Assembly: GCA_963851215.1 (NCBI GenBank)
Contig: CAWKOG010000015.1
Span: forward strand, 313,347-377,346
Direction of reading: 5' to 3'
Origin: DATKFM01 sp963851215
GTDB taxonomy: Bacteria > Pseudomonadota > Alphaproteobacteria > Dongiales > Dongiaceae
DNA: 64,000 bases
The position numbers and the translations under genes are program-made. A model generated the notes under the pieces. The model saw only the letters and a program-made list of their open reading frames with translations, had not been told where the DNA came from and made no database searches. This document shows, piece by piece, positions 53,930-62,719 of the stretch. Position 1 is the first letter of the stretch, and each line of letters begins with the position of its first letter.

Positions 53930-54635
53930 TGCCAGCCCGCTATGCGGTTTACTTCGCGCCCGCGCCATCAAGCGCGCTGGCGGCGCTGGGGCGCGAATGG
54001 CTGGGCCGCGATGCCGAAACCGGCGCCGAACTGCCGCCGCCGCCCTGCATCAATGGCGCCGTGGATTGGTGGCGCACGATCACCGCGGCGCCGCGCCGCT
54101 ATGGATTTCATGGCACGCTGAAGCCGCCCTTTGCCCTTGCTCCAGGCCGAAGTCTCGATGAATTGCGTGCCGCCTTGGTGGAGCTGGCGCAGGCCACGTC
54201 GGGTTTCGTGCTGCCGCAAGCTCGAACTGACCGAGATAGGCGACTTTCTTGCGCTCGTTCCAGCCGATCCCTGCGACGCACTGACGGCATTGGCGGATGA
54301 TTGTGTCATCGAGCTGGATGCATTCCGGGCGCCGCCTACCGATGCAGAGCTGGCGCGCCGCCGGATGGACCGGCTGACGGAGCGGCAGCTTCTGCTGCTC
54401 CAGCGTTGGGGCTATCCCTATGTTCTCGACGAGTTCCGCTTTCATTTGACACTGACCGGCGGGATTGCCGATCCGGCGGAGCGTCAGCGCGCGGTCGCGG
54501 CTGTTGGCGGATTGGTTCGCGGCGGCTTGCCGCGAACCGCTGCCGGCGGTGGACCTCTGCCTGTTCATGCAGCCGGACCTGGAGGAGCCGTTTACACTCC
54601 TCGAGCGGATACCGCTCTCTCCGGTGCCTGCCTAG
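53929..54635 (+). pseudogene. DUF1045 phosphonate-metabolism protein, two frameshifts
   Basis: 234 residues after two corrections; the DUF1045 family is found in phn operons and belongs to the 2H phosphoesterase superfamily. Frame one: MPARYAVYFAPAPSSALAAL, YGFHGTLKPPFALAPG (first HxT). After a one-base insertion at about 54215-54225 the frame is LELTEIGDFLALVPADPC, YVLDEFRFHLTLTGGI (second HxT), and after a second near 54520-54530 it is EPLPAVDLCLFMQPD to SPVPA. Both HxT motifs are intact, so cyclic-phosphodiesterase-type chemistry (as in PhnPP) is possible. Confidence 0.82.
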
Positions 54636-54645
54636 GCTGTCCGCA

Positions 54646-55328
54646 ATGTCCGCATCGTCCCGCGGCCGATTCGTCTATGTCATGGGTCCTTCAGGCTCAG
54701 GCAAGGACAGCGTGATCGGCTATGCGCGGGCTCGCCATGGCGGCCTTCCGCATGTCGCCTTCGCCCACCGCTACATCACCCGCCCGGCCGCGGCCGGCGG
54801 CGAGAATCACGTGGAGCTTGCGCCCGCGGAATTCCTGGCCCGGCGCAACGCCGGCTGCTTTGCTCTCAGCTGGCGCAGCCACGGCAACGACTACGGTCTC
54901 GGCCGCGAGATCGATAGCTGGATGGAGGCCGGGCTTGTGGTCGTCGCCAATGGCTCGCGCGCCCATTTTCCGCAGGCATACACTCGCTATCCGGATCTCA
55001 TGCCGGTGCTCGTCCATGTCGATCCGGCACTGCTGCGCGATCGTTTGCGGACCCGCGATCGGGAAGATGCCCCGGCCCGCGCCGATCGCCTGACCCGGGC
55101 GGCCATGATCCGCCCGATCATCCGTCACTGGTTGTTATCGACAACAACGGCCGTCTGTCTGCCGCCGGCGAAGCCTTCGTGGCGCTGTTGCGTCAGCTCA
55201 GGAACTCGGAATCGATCAAGAGCCCTTCAGTCGCCGTCTATCCCGTTTCAGCCGGAGGCGGCCCCGACTCGCTGACCACAGGCATCAGGCCGCCACAGTG
55301 CCCTGGCTGTTCACGCAAGATTCGATGA
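54646..55328 (+). pseudogene. phnN: Ribose 1,5-bisphosphate phosphokinase PhnN, one frameshift
   Basis: Guanylate-kinase-like enzyme turning ribose 1,5-bisphosphate into PRPP. FVYVMGPSGSGKDSVIGYAR holds the P-loop, RYITRPAAAGGENH, SWRSHGNDYGLGREID, ANGSRAHFPQAYTRYPDL. At about 55095 one base seems missing (a G3 that should be G4); in the other frame the protein continues HDPPDHPSLVVIDNNGRLSA. That gives 227 residues. Its tail overlaps the convergent PhnZ-like gene by 44 bp. Confidence 0.83.
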
Positions 55329-55845
55329 GCGGCAGGAAATCCCGAAGTGTTGGCGTACCGGCCCCCGGCACTTTCGCGTCCTCGTCGAATCGGCGCAGCG
55401 CCACTGCGTCCCGCCAAAACGGCTCACCGCGGAACTTCTCCTGTTCGGCCGCACTCATCGGCCCGCCCTGCAGCGCAAGGCTGCGGATGGAATCCGCTGA
55501 AAGACGTGCGCCATAGGTATCTTCCGCGGCAACGAGATAGCGCTTTGCCGGCACATGCAGCCGCACAGGTTCGCTCACCGCCATAGGGAACAGTTGCGAT
55601 AGGTAGGCGGAGCCCAGGCTTTCATGCCGGTCATCGAGGCCCCGTCGGCGGGCGCTTCGCCGAGATCATGGACGAGATGTCCGATATCGTGCAGCAGCGC
55701 AGCGACGATCAGCTCGTTCGAAGCGCCGGATGCTTTGTGCCAGCGCCGCAGCCTGCAGCGCATGCTCGAGCTGCGACACGCCCGACAGCCCATAAGCGCG
55801 CGCCGCTTTCGATTCAAAGAGCGCCAGAATCTCTTCTGCCGACAT
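55285..55845 (-). pseudogene. PhnZ-like HD-domain oxygenase, two frameshifts
   Basis: 186 residues after correction; start ATG 55845 (MSAEEILALFESKAARAYGL), with GGAG upstream. It is the phosphonate-operon HD family containing PhnZ, a mixed-valence di-iron oxygenase that cleaves 2-amino-1-hydroxyethylphosphonate to glycine and phosphate. Ligand motifs: SQLEHALQAA; then +1 shift near 55735, ALLHDIGHLVHDL; then a missing base near 55640, RHESLGSAYLSQLF, PVRLHVPAKRYLVA, SLALQGGPMSAAEQEKF, RRFDEDAK. The partner dioxygenase PhnY is absent here. Confidence 0.8.
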
Positions 55846-55934
55846 GTGCCGATCTCCGCGGACGGGTTGGACGGGCAGGCTAGCCCTCTGGACCCGGCGC
55901 ATGTCGACTCGACCTATGGCCGATTGATCCCCCG

Positions 55935-55963
55935 CCGTCATGGGAGCGTCACCGACGCGTCGC
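55935..55963 (+). promoter_or_regulatory. Pho box for phnC2
   Basis: CCGTCAT-ggga-GCGTCAC-cgac-GCGTCGC, three half-sites in exact 11-bp steps, ending 64 bp before phnC2 and lying in the divergent region with the PhnZ-like gene. The last unit is degenerate. Confidence 0.75.
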
Positions 55964-56026
55964 AAAACCATGACGAACTCCCTGTAAGAAGGCAGCTGGC
56001 GCAACTTTCGGGGCGGCAGGGCGCAT

Positions 56027-56833
56027 ATGCTGGAAATCCGCGGACTTACCAAGATGTTCGGCGCCAACCGCGCCGTCGGCGACGCGAATCTCTCAATACC
56101 GCCTGGCCAATTGGTGGGAATCATCGGCCGGTCCGGCGCCGGAAAATCGACGCTCCTGCGACTTATCAACAGGCTGATCGAACCGACCTCCGGCGAGATC
56201 GTCTTCAACGGAGCCAACGTGACCGCCCTGAAGGGGGCCGATCTCCGATCTTGGCGCGCGCGCTGCGCCATGATTTTCCAGCAGTTCAACCTCATGGACC
56301 GGCTCGATGTGCTGACCAATGTGCTCATCGGCCGCGTCAATCAGGTCTCGACGCCCCGCGCCTTGGTGGGCGCCTGGTCCCGCGACGATCGCGCCATGGC
56401 GCTGGCGGCGCTGGAGCAATTCGATATGGCCAGTTTCGCCGCGCAGCGAGCCGACGCGCTTTCCGGCGGCCAGCAGCAGCGCGTGGCGATCTGCCGCGCC
56501 CTGGTGCAGGAGCCGAGCATCATCCTGGCCGACGAACCCGTCGCCTCGCTCGACCCCCGCAACAGCAAGCTGGTGATGGATGCGCTGCAGCGTATCAACA
56601 AGCATTTCGGCATCACTGTGCTCTGCAACCTGCATTCCCTGGACATCGCCCGCAATTATTGCGACCGCCTGGTCGGCATGGCCGCGGGAAGAGTGGTGTT
56701 CGACGATGCGCCGGAGGCGCTGACCGACAGCGTTGCGCGGGAGCTTTACGGCCTCGAAGCAAACGAGGTGATGCCGGCCGCCGCCGCGCGAGAGTTCGAT
56801 TTCATACCCCAGGCTCAACCGGCCGCCGCCTGA
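56027..56833 (+). CDS. phnC2: Phosphonate import ATPase PhnC (second set)
   Basis: 268 residues. GIIGRSGAGKSTLLRLINRL Walker A, FQQFNLMDRLDVLTNVLIGR, LSGGQQQRVAICRALVQEPS, ILADEPVASLDPRNSKL; the tail has an unusual Ala-rich end (AAAREFDFIPQAQPAAA). Intact. Heads phnC2-phnD2-phnE2-phnE3, driven by the Pho box at 55935. Confidence 0.95.
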   Translation: MLEIRGLTKMFGANRAVGDANLSIPPGQLVGIIGRSGAGKSTLLRLINRLIEPTSGEIVFNGANVTALKGADLRSWRARCAMIFQQFNLMDRLDVLTNVLIGRVNQVSTPRALVGAWSRDDRAMALAALEQFDMASFAAQRADALSGGQQQRVAICRALVQEPSIILADEPVASLDPRNSKLVMDALQRINKHFGITVLCNLHSLDIARNYCDRLVGMAAGRVVFDDAPEALTDSVARELYGLEANEVMPAAAAREFDFIPQAQPAAA

Positions 56834-56895
56834 ACCGCCCAGCCATGGGCGGCAGCTGCTGCTGAGATGCGTATCCCAATGACAAGGAGGAGAAT

Positions 56896-57834
56896 ATGCT
56901 GAACCGTCGTACCCTGATCGGCGTAGCCGCCGGTGCATTGCTCGGCCTGACCGCCATGGATGTTCAGGCCGCTGACTGGAAATCCGAGTATCCCGAACTG
57001 GTCTTCGCCGTCGTCCCCTCGGAGAACGCCGCCGGGGTCGTCGACCGCTACGCGCCGTTTGCCGAGTATCTTTCGAACGAGCTCGGCGTGAAGGTAACGA
57101 TGCGCGTGGCCAATGACTACACGGCCGTCATCGAAGGCATGAAGAACAAGCAGATCCAGATCGGCTACTATGGCCCGGGCTCCTATGCGAAGGCTTATAC
57201 GGTCTCGGACGGCAATGTCGAAGCCTTCGTCACCACGATCAACCAGGACGATTCCATCGGCTATCACTCGGTCATGTATGTCATGGCCGACAGCATGTAC
57301 AAATCCATCGACGATCTGAAGGGGAAGAACCTCGGCATGGTCGATGTCGAGTCCACTTCCGGTTTCAAAGCGCCGAGCTTTTATCTGCAATCCGAAGGCA
57401 AGCCGGTCGAGAAGTACTTTGCCAAAGCCCAAGTAACGGGCAGCCACGAGAACGCCGTGATCGCCCTGACCCAGGGAACTGTCGACGCGGCTGTGAACTG
57501 GTGGAACTCCGATGTCGATTCGAACCTGACACGCATGTTGAACAAAGGCATGCTGAAGAAGGCCGACGGCGGGCCGATGACCTACGAAGACTTCCGCATT
57601 GTCTGGAAGTCGCCGCTGCTGGCCGGCTCGCCCTATGCCTATCTGAACGACATGCCCGAGGATCTGAAGGCCGCCATCAAGAAGGCGTTCGTCGAAGCGC
57701 CGCAGAAGGCGCCGGATGCCTTCGCCAAGCTGTCCGACGGCAAGGACAAGGGCTTCTCGCCCGTTACCCACAAGGACTATGAGGACTTCGTTAAGCTGAA
57801 CGAGTGGCTGGAAACCCAGCGCAAGAGCAGCTGA
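56896..57834 (+). CDS. phnD2: Phosphonate-binding protein PhnD (second set)
   Basis: 312 residues with a signal peptide (LIGVAAGALLGLTAMDVQAA). AAGGAGGAG lies 7 nt before ATG. PhnD-like features: LVFAVVPSENAAGVVDRYAP, MKNKQIQIGYYGPGSYAKAY, GKNLGMVDVESTSGFKAP, VTGSHENAVIALTQGTVDAA. Intact, unlike the first copy. Probable ligand an alkylphosphonate or aminoethylphosphonate. Confidence 0.96.
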   Translation: MLNRRTLIGVAAGALLGLTAMDVQAADWKSEYPELVFAVVPSENAAGVVDRYAPFAEYLSNELGVKVTMRVANDYTAVIEGMKNKQIQIGYYGPGSYAKAYTVSDGNVEAFVTTINQDDSIGYHSVMYVMADSMYKSIDDLKGKNLGMVDVESTSGFKAPSFYLQSEGKPVEKYFAKAQVTGSHENAVIALTQGTVDAAVNWWNSDVDSNLTRMLNKGMLKKADGGPMTYEDFRIVWKSPLLAGSPYAYLNDMPEDLKAAIKKAFVEAPQKAPDAFAKLSDGKDKGFSPVTHKDYEDFVKLNEWLETQRKSS

Positions 57835-57902
57835 TCAACAGCAGGATCGCGGGGCCGCATATACTGCGGCCTCGCGGCTACCTACTCTTTCCAGGTTTCC
57901 CC

Positions 57903-58801
57903 GTGCTCGCCGCCGCATCCCGCATCGTTATCTCGCTGCCTGAGCCGCCGGCTCGAGCTGCTGGAACGCGGCCTATCGGGACGCCGCCGCCGCCAAGCGC
58001 CGCCGCGTTCTCCTGATCGGCGCCGGACTTATCGCCGGGATCATGACCGCCGGGTATGCCGGGGAAGTGGACATCGCGAAGTTCGTCGCCGGCCTGCCGC
58101 GTTTCACCAGCTATATCTCCGACATCATCCCGGTGCTGCGCTGGCCGACGCTCGGCGCCGATTTGTCTGAGTGGTTCTGGGGCTGGCGGAAATGGCTGGG
58201 CCTGCTGCTGGACACGCTGTTGATTGCCTATCTCGGCACGCTTTTCGGAGCCCTCGGCGCCTTCGCACTAAGCTTCCTCGCCTCGGCAAATCTGGTGCGC
58301 TCCCATCTGCTGCGCATCTCCGTACGGCGTTTCCTCGAATTGTGCCGCACCGTGCCGGAAATCGTGTACGCGCTGATTTTCGTCTTTGCCTTCGGTCTGG
58401 GGCCGCTGCCGGAAGTCATCGCCATCGCCATCCACACCATGGGCGCACTGGGCAAGCTGTTCGCCGAAGTGGTCGAGAACATCGATATGAAACCGGTGGA
58501 AGGCGCAACGGCCTGCGGCGCAAGCTGGCTGGAGTCGGTGCGCTATGCCGCGCTGCCCCAGGTGCTCCCGGGTTTTGCCTCCTATGCGTTGCTCCGGTTT
58601 GAGATCAATGTTCGCGGCGCATCGGTGCTCGGCTTCGTCGGCGCCGGCGGTATCGGCAAGGAGCTGATGGCCTCCATCCGTCAGTTCTACTATGCCGACG
58701 TCAGCGCCATCCTGCTGATCGTCATCGCCACGGTCATCGTCATCGACATGCTGACGGAGGCGCTGCGGCATCGCCTCATCGGTTCCATGGAGAAGCCATG
58801 A
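57903..58801 (+). pseudogene. phnE2: Phosphonate permease PhnE (second set), one frameshift
   Basis: 299 residues corrected. GTG 57903 begins VLAAASRIVISLPEPPARAA. At about 57960 a base is missing and the frame continues WNAAYRDAAAAKRRRVLLIG, then IAGIMTAGYAGEVDIAKFVA; six helices follow with the EAA-type loop KPVEGATACGASWLESV and GFVGAGGIGKELMASI. Overlaps the next permease by 4 bp. A shorter intact product could start at ATG 58043 but would lack the family N-terminus. Confidence 0.82.
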
Positions 58802-59661
58802 CCTCGGCCATCAGAGACAATGCGCTGTCGCGTCGGGCCGAGATAGAGGCACGCTATCCCCTGATGATCCGGCCGTCGCCGCGCCGGCGGTTGCTGAGCG
58901 CCGGCCTTGTCCTGCTGTCGGCGGGCATCGCGATCTTTGGACTCGACCGCATCGGCTTCAGCTTTACGCTGCTTCTCGATGGCATCGACCGGCTTGGACT
59001 GGTGATCGGCCTGATGATTCCGCCGTCGCCTGGGCCTATGCTGATGACCTATCTCGGGGCTCTCGCCGAGACAATCGCCATTGCATTCCTGGGAACTCTG
59101 ATCGCCGCCATACTCGGATTTCCGTTGAGCCTGCTGGCGGCGAAGAACGTGATCGCCAACCGCATTGTGCATTTTCTGGCGCGCCGCAGCCTGGACACGC
59201 TCCGAGGCGTGGAGACGCTGATCTGGGCGCTGATCTTCATCAATGTCGTCGGCCTCGGCCCCTTCGCCGGCATACTCGCCATCGCCCTGTCCGACACCGG
59301 CACCTTCGGCAAGCTTTTCTCCGAGGCGATCGAGGCGTCGGATCGCAAGCCCGTGGAGGGCGTCCGCTCAGCCGGCGGCTCGGCGCTTCACAGCATCTGG
59401 TTCGGCATCCTGCCCCAGGTGTTCCCTGTGCTGGCGAGCCAAGTGCTCTACTATTTCGAATCCAACACCCGTTCGGCAACGATCATCGGCATTGTGGGCG
59501 CCGGCGGCATCGGCCTCTATCTGGCCAACGAGATCCAGCAAGCCGAGTGGCCGCGCGTGGCCTTCCTGATCATCATGATCCTGATAACCGTCGGCGCCAT
59601 CGATTGGGTGTCGTCGAAGCTGCGCTTTGCCATTATCGGGAAGAGTCGACTGGCCCGTTAG
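58798..59661 (+). CDS. phnE3: Phosphonate permease PhnE (third permease)
   Basis: 287 residues, second permease of this import set, consistent with a heteromeric membrane channel. RRAEIEARYPLMIRPSPRRR, AETIAIAFLGTLIAAILGFP, EASDRKPVEGVRSAGGSAL (EAA loop), RSATIIGIVGAGGIGLYLAN. Intact, last gene of the locus. Confidence 0.94.
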   Translation: MTSAIRDNALSRRAEIEARYPLMIRPSPRRRLLSAGLVLLSAGIAIFGLDRIGFSFTLLLDGIDRLGLVIGLMIPPSPGPMLMTYLGALAETIAIAFLGTLIAAILGFPLSLLAAKNVIANRIVHFLARRSLDTLRGVETLIWALIFINVVGLGPFAGILAIALSDTGTFGKLFSEAIEASDRKPVEGVRSAGGSALHSIWFGILPQVFPVLASQVLYYFESNTRSATIIGIVGAGGIGLYLANEIQQAEWPRVAFLIIMILITVGAIDWVSSKLRFAIIGKSRLAR

Positions 59662-60021
59662 GGGTTCGATTTGTCGGCTGGTGCGGTGTTCACTATCGAG
59701 AAATTCATTGCATTGCGATCTACTTGAATACAGAAGCGCCGGTCTGGCGGAGTGCCTGCGGCGACTGGTGGCTTAGCTCAAGCATGCGGGCCTGCCGGAT
59801 TGATAGTGAATTTCTTGGGCATCCCCTGAGGTCGGTTTCCGGCAAATCGCCGACAGTCCCGTGCCATTGTGAGTCGACCGCTATTGAGGGCCAAGCCGAC
59901 GTAACGCGGGCCAGCTGATACGGCCGCTTATGACCCAATGCGGAAGTGCCGCCCGATAGACACCTACGAGGGGCGCCAGTACAATAACGCGCGCTGCTTT
60001 CTCTGAAAGCAATCGTGCCAA
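59662..60021. other. Intergenic region with repeat copy 1
   Basis: 360 bp between phnE3 and the cyclase gene, with no credible frame. It contains the first copy of the diverged repeat (59882-59949). Confidence 0.6.
59882..59949 (+). repeat. Direct repeat flanking cyclase, copy 1
   Basis: About 68 bp, aligning with 61841-61908 in the same orientation: shared blocks TATTGAGGGC, AAGC-GAC, CGCGG, ATACGGC and TGACCC. It is imperfect. Similar short elements accompany adenylate cyclase/TPR genes in rhizobia and relatives, from memory. Confidence 0.6.
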
Positions 60022-61751
60022 ATGGCTGAAGAACGCATCCAACGCCGCCTCGCCGCGATCCTCGCCGCCGATGTAGTTGGCTACGGCCAACTCATGGAGC
60101 GTGATGACGCTGGCACCCTCGCTGCTCTCAAGTCCCGGCGACGGGATGTACTGGACCCGATTGTCGCCAAACACCAGGGCCGCATCTTCAAGGTCACCGG
60201 TGACGGTGTGCTGATTGAGTTCGCGAGCGCTGTCAATGCCGTGCAGTGCGCCGTCGATCTCCAGCACGGTATGGCGGCGACCAACGACGATCAGCCCGAG
60301 GATCTCCACATCGTTTTGCGGATCGAAGTCAATCTCGGCGACGTCCTAGTCGAGGGCAGCGATCTGTATGGTGACGGCATTAATATCGCGGCACGCCTCG
60401 AAGCGCTCGCCGATCCGGGAGGCATCCTGGTCTCCGGCACCGCCTATGATCATACCAAAAACAAAATCAAAATAGGCTTCAACGATCTCGGCGCGCAAAA
60501 CCTGAAAAACATCGCCGAGCCAATTCGCGCCTACCGGGTCGCCAGCACTCCGGTCGTTGCGATCAAGCCACCGAACCCTACAAGCGAAAAGCCCTCTATC
60601 GCCGTCCTTCCTTTCATCAACATGAGTGGGAATTCGGAAGAAGGCTACTTCAGTGACGGCATCACTGAGGATATCATCACGGAGTTGTCGCGCTGGAAGG
60701 AGCTGCGAGTCTTGTCTCGGCATTCGTCCTTCCAGTATCGGGATAAAGCTACCGATGTGCAGCAGGCCGGACGCGACCTCGGCGTTGGGTATGTGGTGGA
60801 GGGCAGCGTGCGTCGCATCGGCGAGCGGCTCCGCGTGACCGCGCAGCTAATCGACACCGTTTCAGGCGGTCATATCTGGGCCGAACGATACGACCGCGAA
60901 GCGAATGATGTTTTTGCGGTTCAGGAAAACGTCGTGCAGACACTCGTTGGCACCCTTGTCGGTCGCGTCCGAGCTGCCGGCGTTGCAGTTGCCAAGCGCA
61001 AATCGCCGTCGAACCTTGATGCCTATGAGTGCGTGCTTCGCGGCAGGGCCCTGCCGTGGAGTGAACCCGACTCAGAAGCAACGCAATGGTATCAGAAAGC
61101 CATCGATCTCGACCCCAACTATGGTTTGGCTCATGCATTGCTGGCCCTAATGGTCGAAACAAAAGCGGAGTACGACAGTAACCGCTCCGAAGCGCTCCTC
61201 GACCAGGCCCTCGAACTTGCCAGGAAGGCCGTCGACCTCGATGAAAATGAGAGCATGGGTTACTCTGTTCTCGGTAAAATCTATCTGCAGCGGGGATCGT
61301 TTGATCTGGCGGAGAAGTATAATCGTCGTGCCTTGGAGATAAATCCGAATAACCCCGAGCACATGACTGACATGGGGGACCTGCTTATCTATCTCGGCCG
61401 TCCCGAAGAAGCGATTGAGTGGCTCGATAGAGCGAAACGCACCGATCCCTTTTTCGCGCCGGCTTGGTATTGGTCGACCTGGGGTCTCGCTCTCTACCTA
61501 GTAGAGCGCTATGATGACGCAATAGTCGCCTATGAGCGATCAACATTAAATACACCGTGGATTGCGGCATACATCGGGGCGTGCCATGCTCAGGCCGGAA
61601 GATTAGCGACGGCGAGGAAATTATCTCTACAGCGTTACATCGACTGCCGGAATTGACGATCGCTGAGTGTCTGTCGACCGCAACCTATAAGAACCCAAAA
61701 GGCCTGACGCATATCATCGACGGCATGCGCAAAGCTGGCGTACCGGAGTGA
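60022..61751 (+). pseudogene. Adenylate cyclase with TPR repeats, one frameshift
   Basis: 576 residues corrected. The class III cyclase domain (about 5-175) has AAILAADVVGYGQLMERDDA, FKVTGDGVLIEFASAVNAVQ, LRIEVNLGDVLVEGSDLYGD, NIAARLEALADPGGILVSG. A TolB-like section follows (SIAVLPFINMSGNSEEGYFS, DGITEDIITELSRWKELRV), then at least four TPRs (EKYNRRALEINPNNPEHM). Near 61622 one A appears missing (AAA for AAAA); then IISTALHRLPELTIAECLST to MRKAGVPE restores the family ending. Cyclic-nucleotide signalling inferred from the domain. Confidence 0.88.
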
Positions 61752-61840
61752 CAGTAGACTAGCTCGACATCTTGCGCCTTGCGTTTGTCCGCTGTCTGGC
61801 ACTTCTCGGACGTAGCCCTGTTCACTAGCGGGACCACCGG

Positions 61841-61908
61841 TATTGAGGGCAAGCGGACTTAGCGCGGCCCTGGCTTATACGGCTCGCCTTTGACCCTAAG
61901 CGGACTTC
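61841..61908 (+). repeat. Direct repeat flanking cyclase, copy 2
   Basis: Partner of 59882-59949, 1959 bp away in the same orientation. It starts 89 bp after the cyclase stop and ends about 40 bp before the inositol-phosphatase remnant. Confidence 0.6.
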
Positions 61909-61947
61909 GCATGTGCAAACCGTTTGACTTGAAGAGCTCCGCTACTG

Positions 61948-62157
61948 AGTTGCGAGTGTGATTACTTTAGGGGCTTCGCCCATTTGATGGTCGATGCGAA
62001 AATGTCGATCTACGATTACCTTGCGGCTTTGCCGATGATCGAATGTGCCGGCGGCATCATGACCGATTGGCAGGGTAATCCGATAACTCTGGAATCCGGC
62101 GTTCGCGTGCTCGCCGTTACCCATGCGCGCCTGCATGAGCAGGCAATGAGGGCTTAG
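61948..62157 (+). pseudogene. 5'-truncated inositol-monophosphatase family remnant
   Basis: An open frame ending at the TAG 62155-62157, readable upstream to about 61948, encodes CDYFRGFAHLMVDAKMSIYDYL then AALPMIECAGGIMTDWQGNP and LESGVRVLAVTHARLHEQAM. This matches the C-terminal third of histidinol-phosphatase/inositol-phosphatase proteins (YDYxALVPVVEGAGG.MTDWxG). The N-terminal two thirds, with the metal site, are missing. The break lies next to the second repeat copy, so rearrangement is likely. No start codon is needed; ATG 61987 could still be read. Confidence 0.7.
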
Positions 62158-62495
62158 AAGATCAACTCGATCACCCGCTTCGTCCAGTTAATGGCGCTGT
62201 TGGCCGCATTGCCGGCGGCATCGGCCGCGGTCTCTGCCGCCTCGCCGGTCGCCTCAGCACCGTTTTCCACTGCAGTTCCGGTAGCATCACCGGCGCTCTC
62301 GACTGCTTCCCCCGTGGCTTGGCCCGAATTTTCAACCGCATCACCGACGGTGCTGGCAGTCTCGCTCACCGCATTGCCCGTGCTGTCGGCGGTACGGGAG
62401 ACCCAGCCGCCGCCATGGGCCTGAACATGTCCGGCCGCGATCAACGCAGCGAGCGAAATGGTGGCCGCCGCAGCAAGAATGATGACATGACGCAT
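62154..62495 (-). CDS. Secreted Ala/Gly/Glu-rich repeat protein
   Basis: 113 residues from ATG 62495 (MRHVIILAAAATISL), with GGAG upstream. Signal peptide, then a helical repeat region of degenerate 11-residue units such as GDAVENSGQAT, GEAVESAGDAT, GTAVENGAEAT, GEAAETAADAA, resembling LEA-like or apolipoprotein-type repeats. A short end NWTKRVIELIF closes it. Role unknown; stress or surface proteins look like this. Confidence 0.7.
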   Translation of the reverse strand: MRHVIILAAAATISLAALIAAGHVQAHGGGWVSRTADSTGNAVSETASTVGDAVENSGQATGEAVESAGDATGTAVENGAEATGEAAETAADAAGNAANSAINWTKRVIELIF

Positions 62496-62719
62496 GGCAC
62501 ACCTCGCTCCTGGGCTTCTGAAGCCGACCAAGGGCAGCCCGGAAGCTTATCGCTCTAATTCGAATCTTTTGGTAAGATTGCAATCGTAGCTGTTCAGAAT
62601 GCTACGCGCAGTTCACAATTGCACACAGAACGTCCGTGCGTGCATCAATTCAGGCAGCGATCTTCGAGGAGTGTGCAGAAGACGTGCAACGCACTCGCGC
62701 CGCAACGATGGATCCGGCG

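Noticed and set aside
42165..59661. The phosphonate locus as a genomic island integrated at tRNA-Leu
   Set aside because: No integrase, no copy of the tRNA 3' end seen at the far side, and no obvious base-composition change; only adjacency supports it.
44160..61751. Programmed +1 frameshifting as the cause of broken phn genes
   Set aside because: The sites have no common slippery sequence or rare-codon context, the signs are mixed (+1 and -1), and some lie in simple homopolymers.
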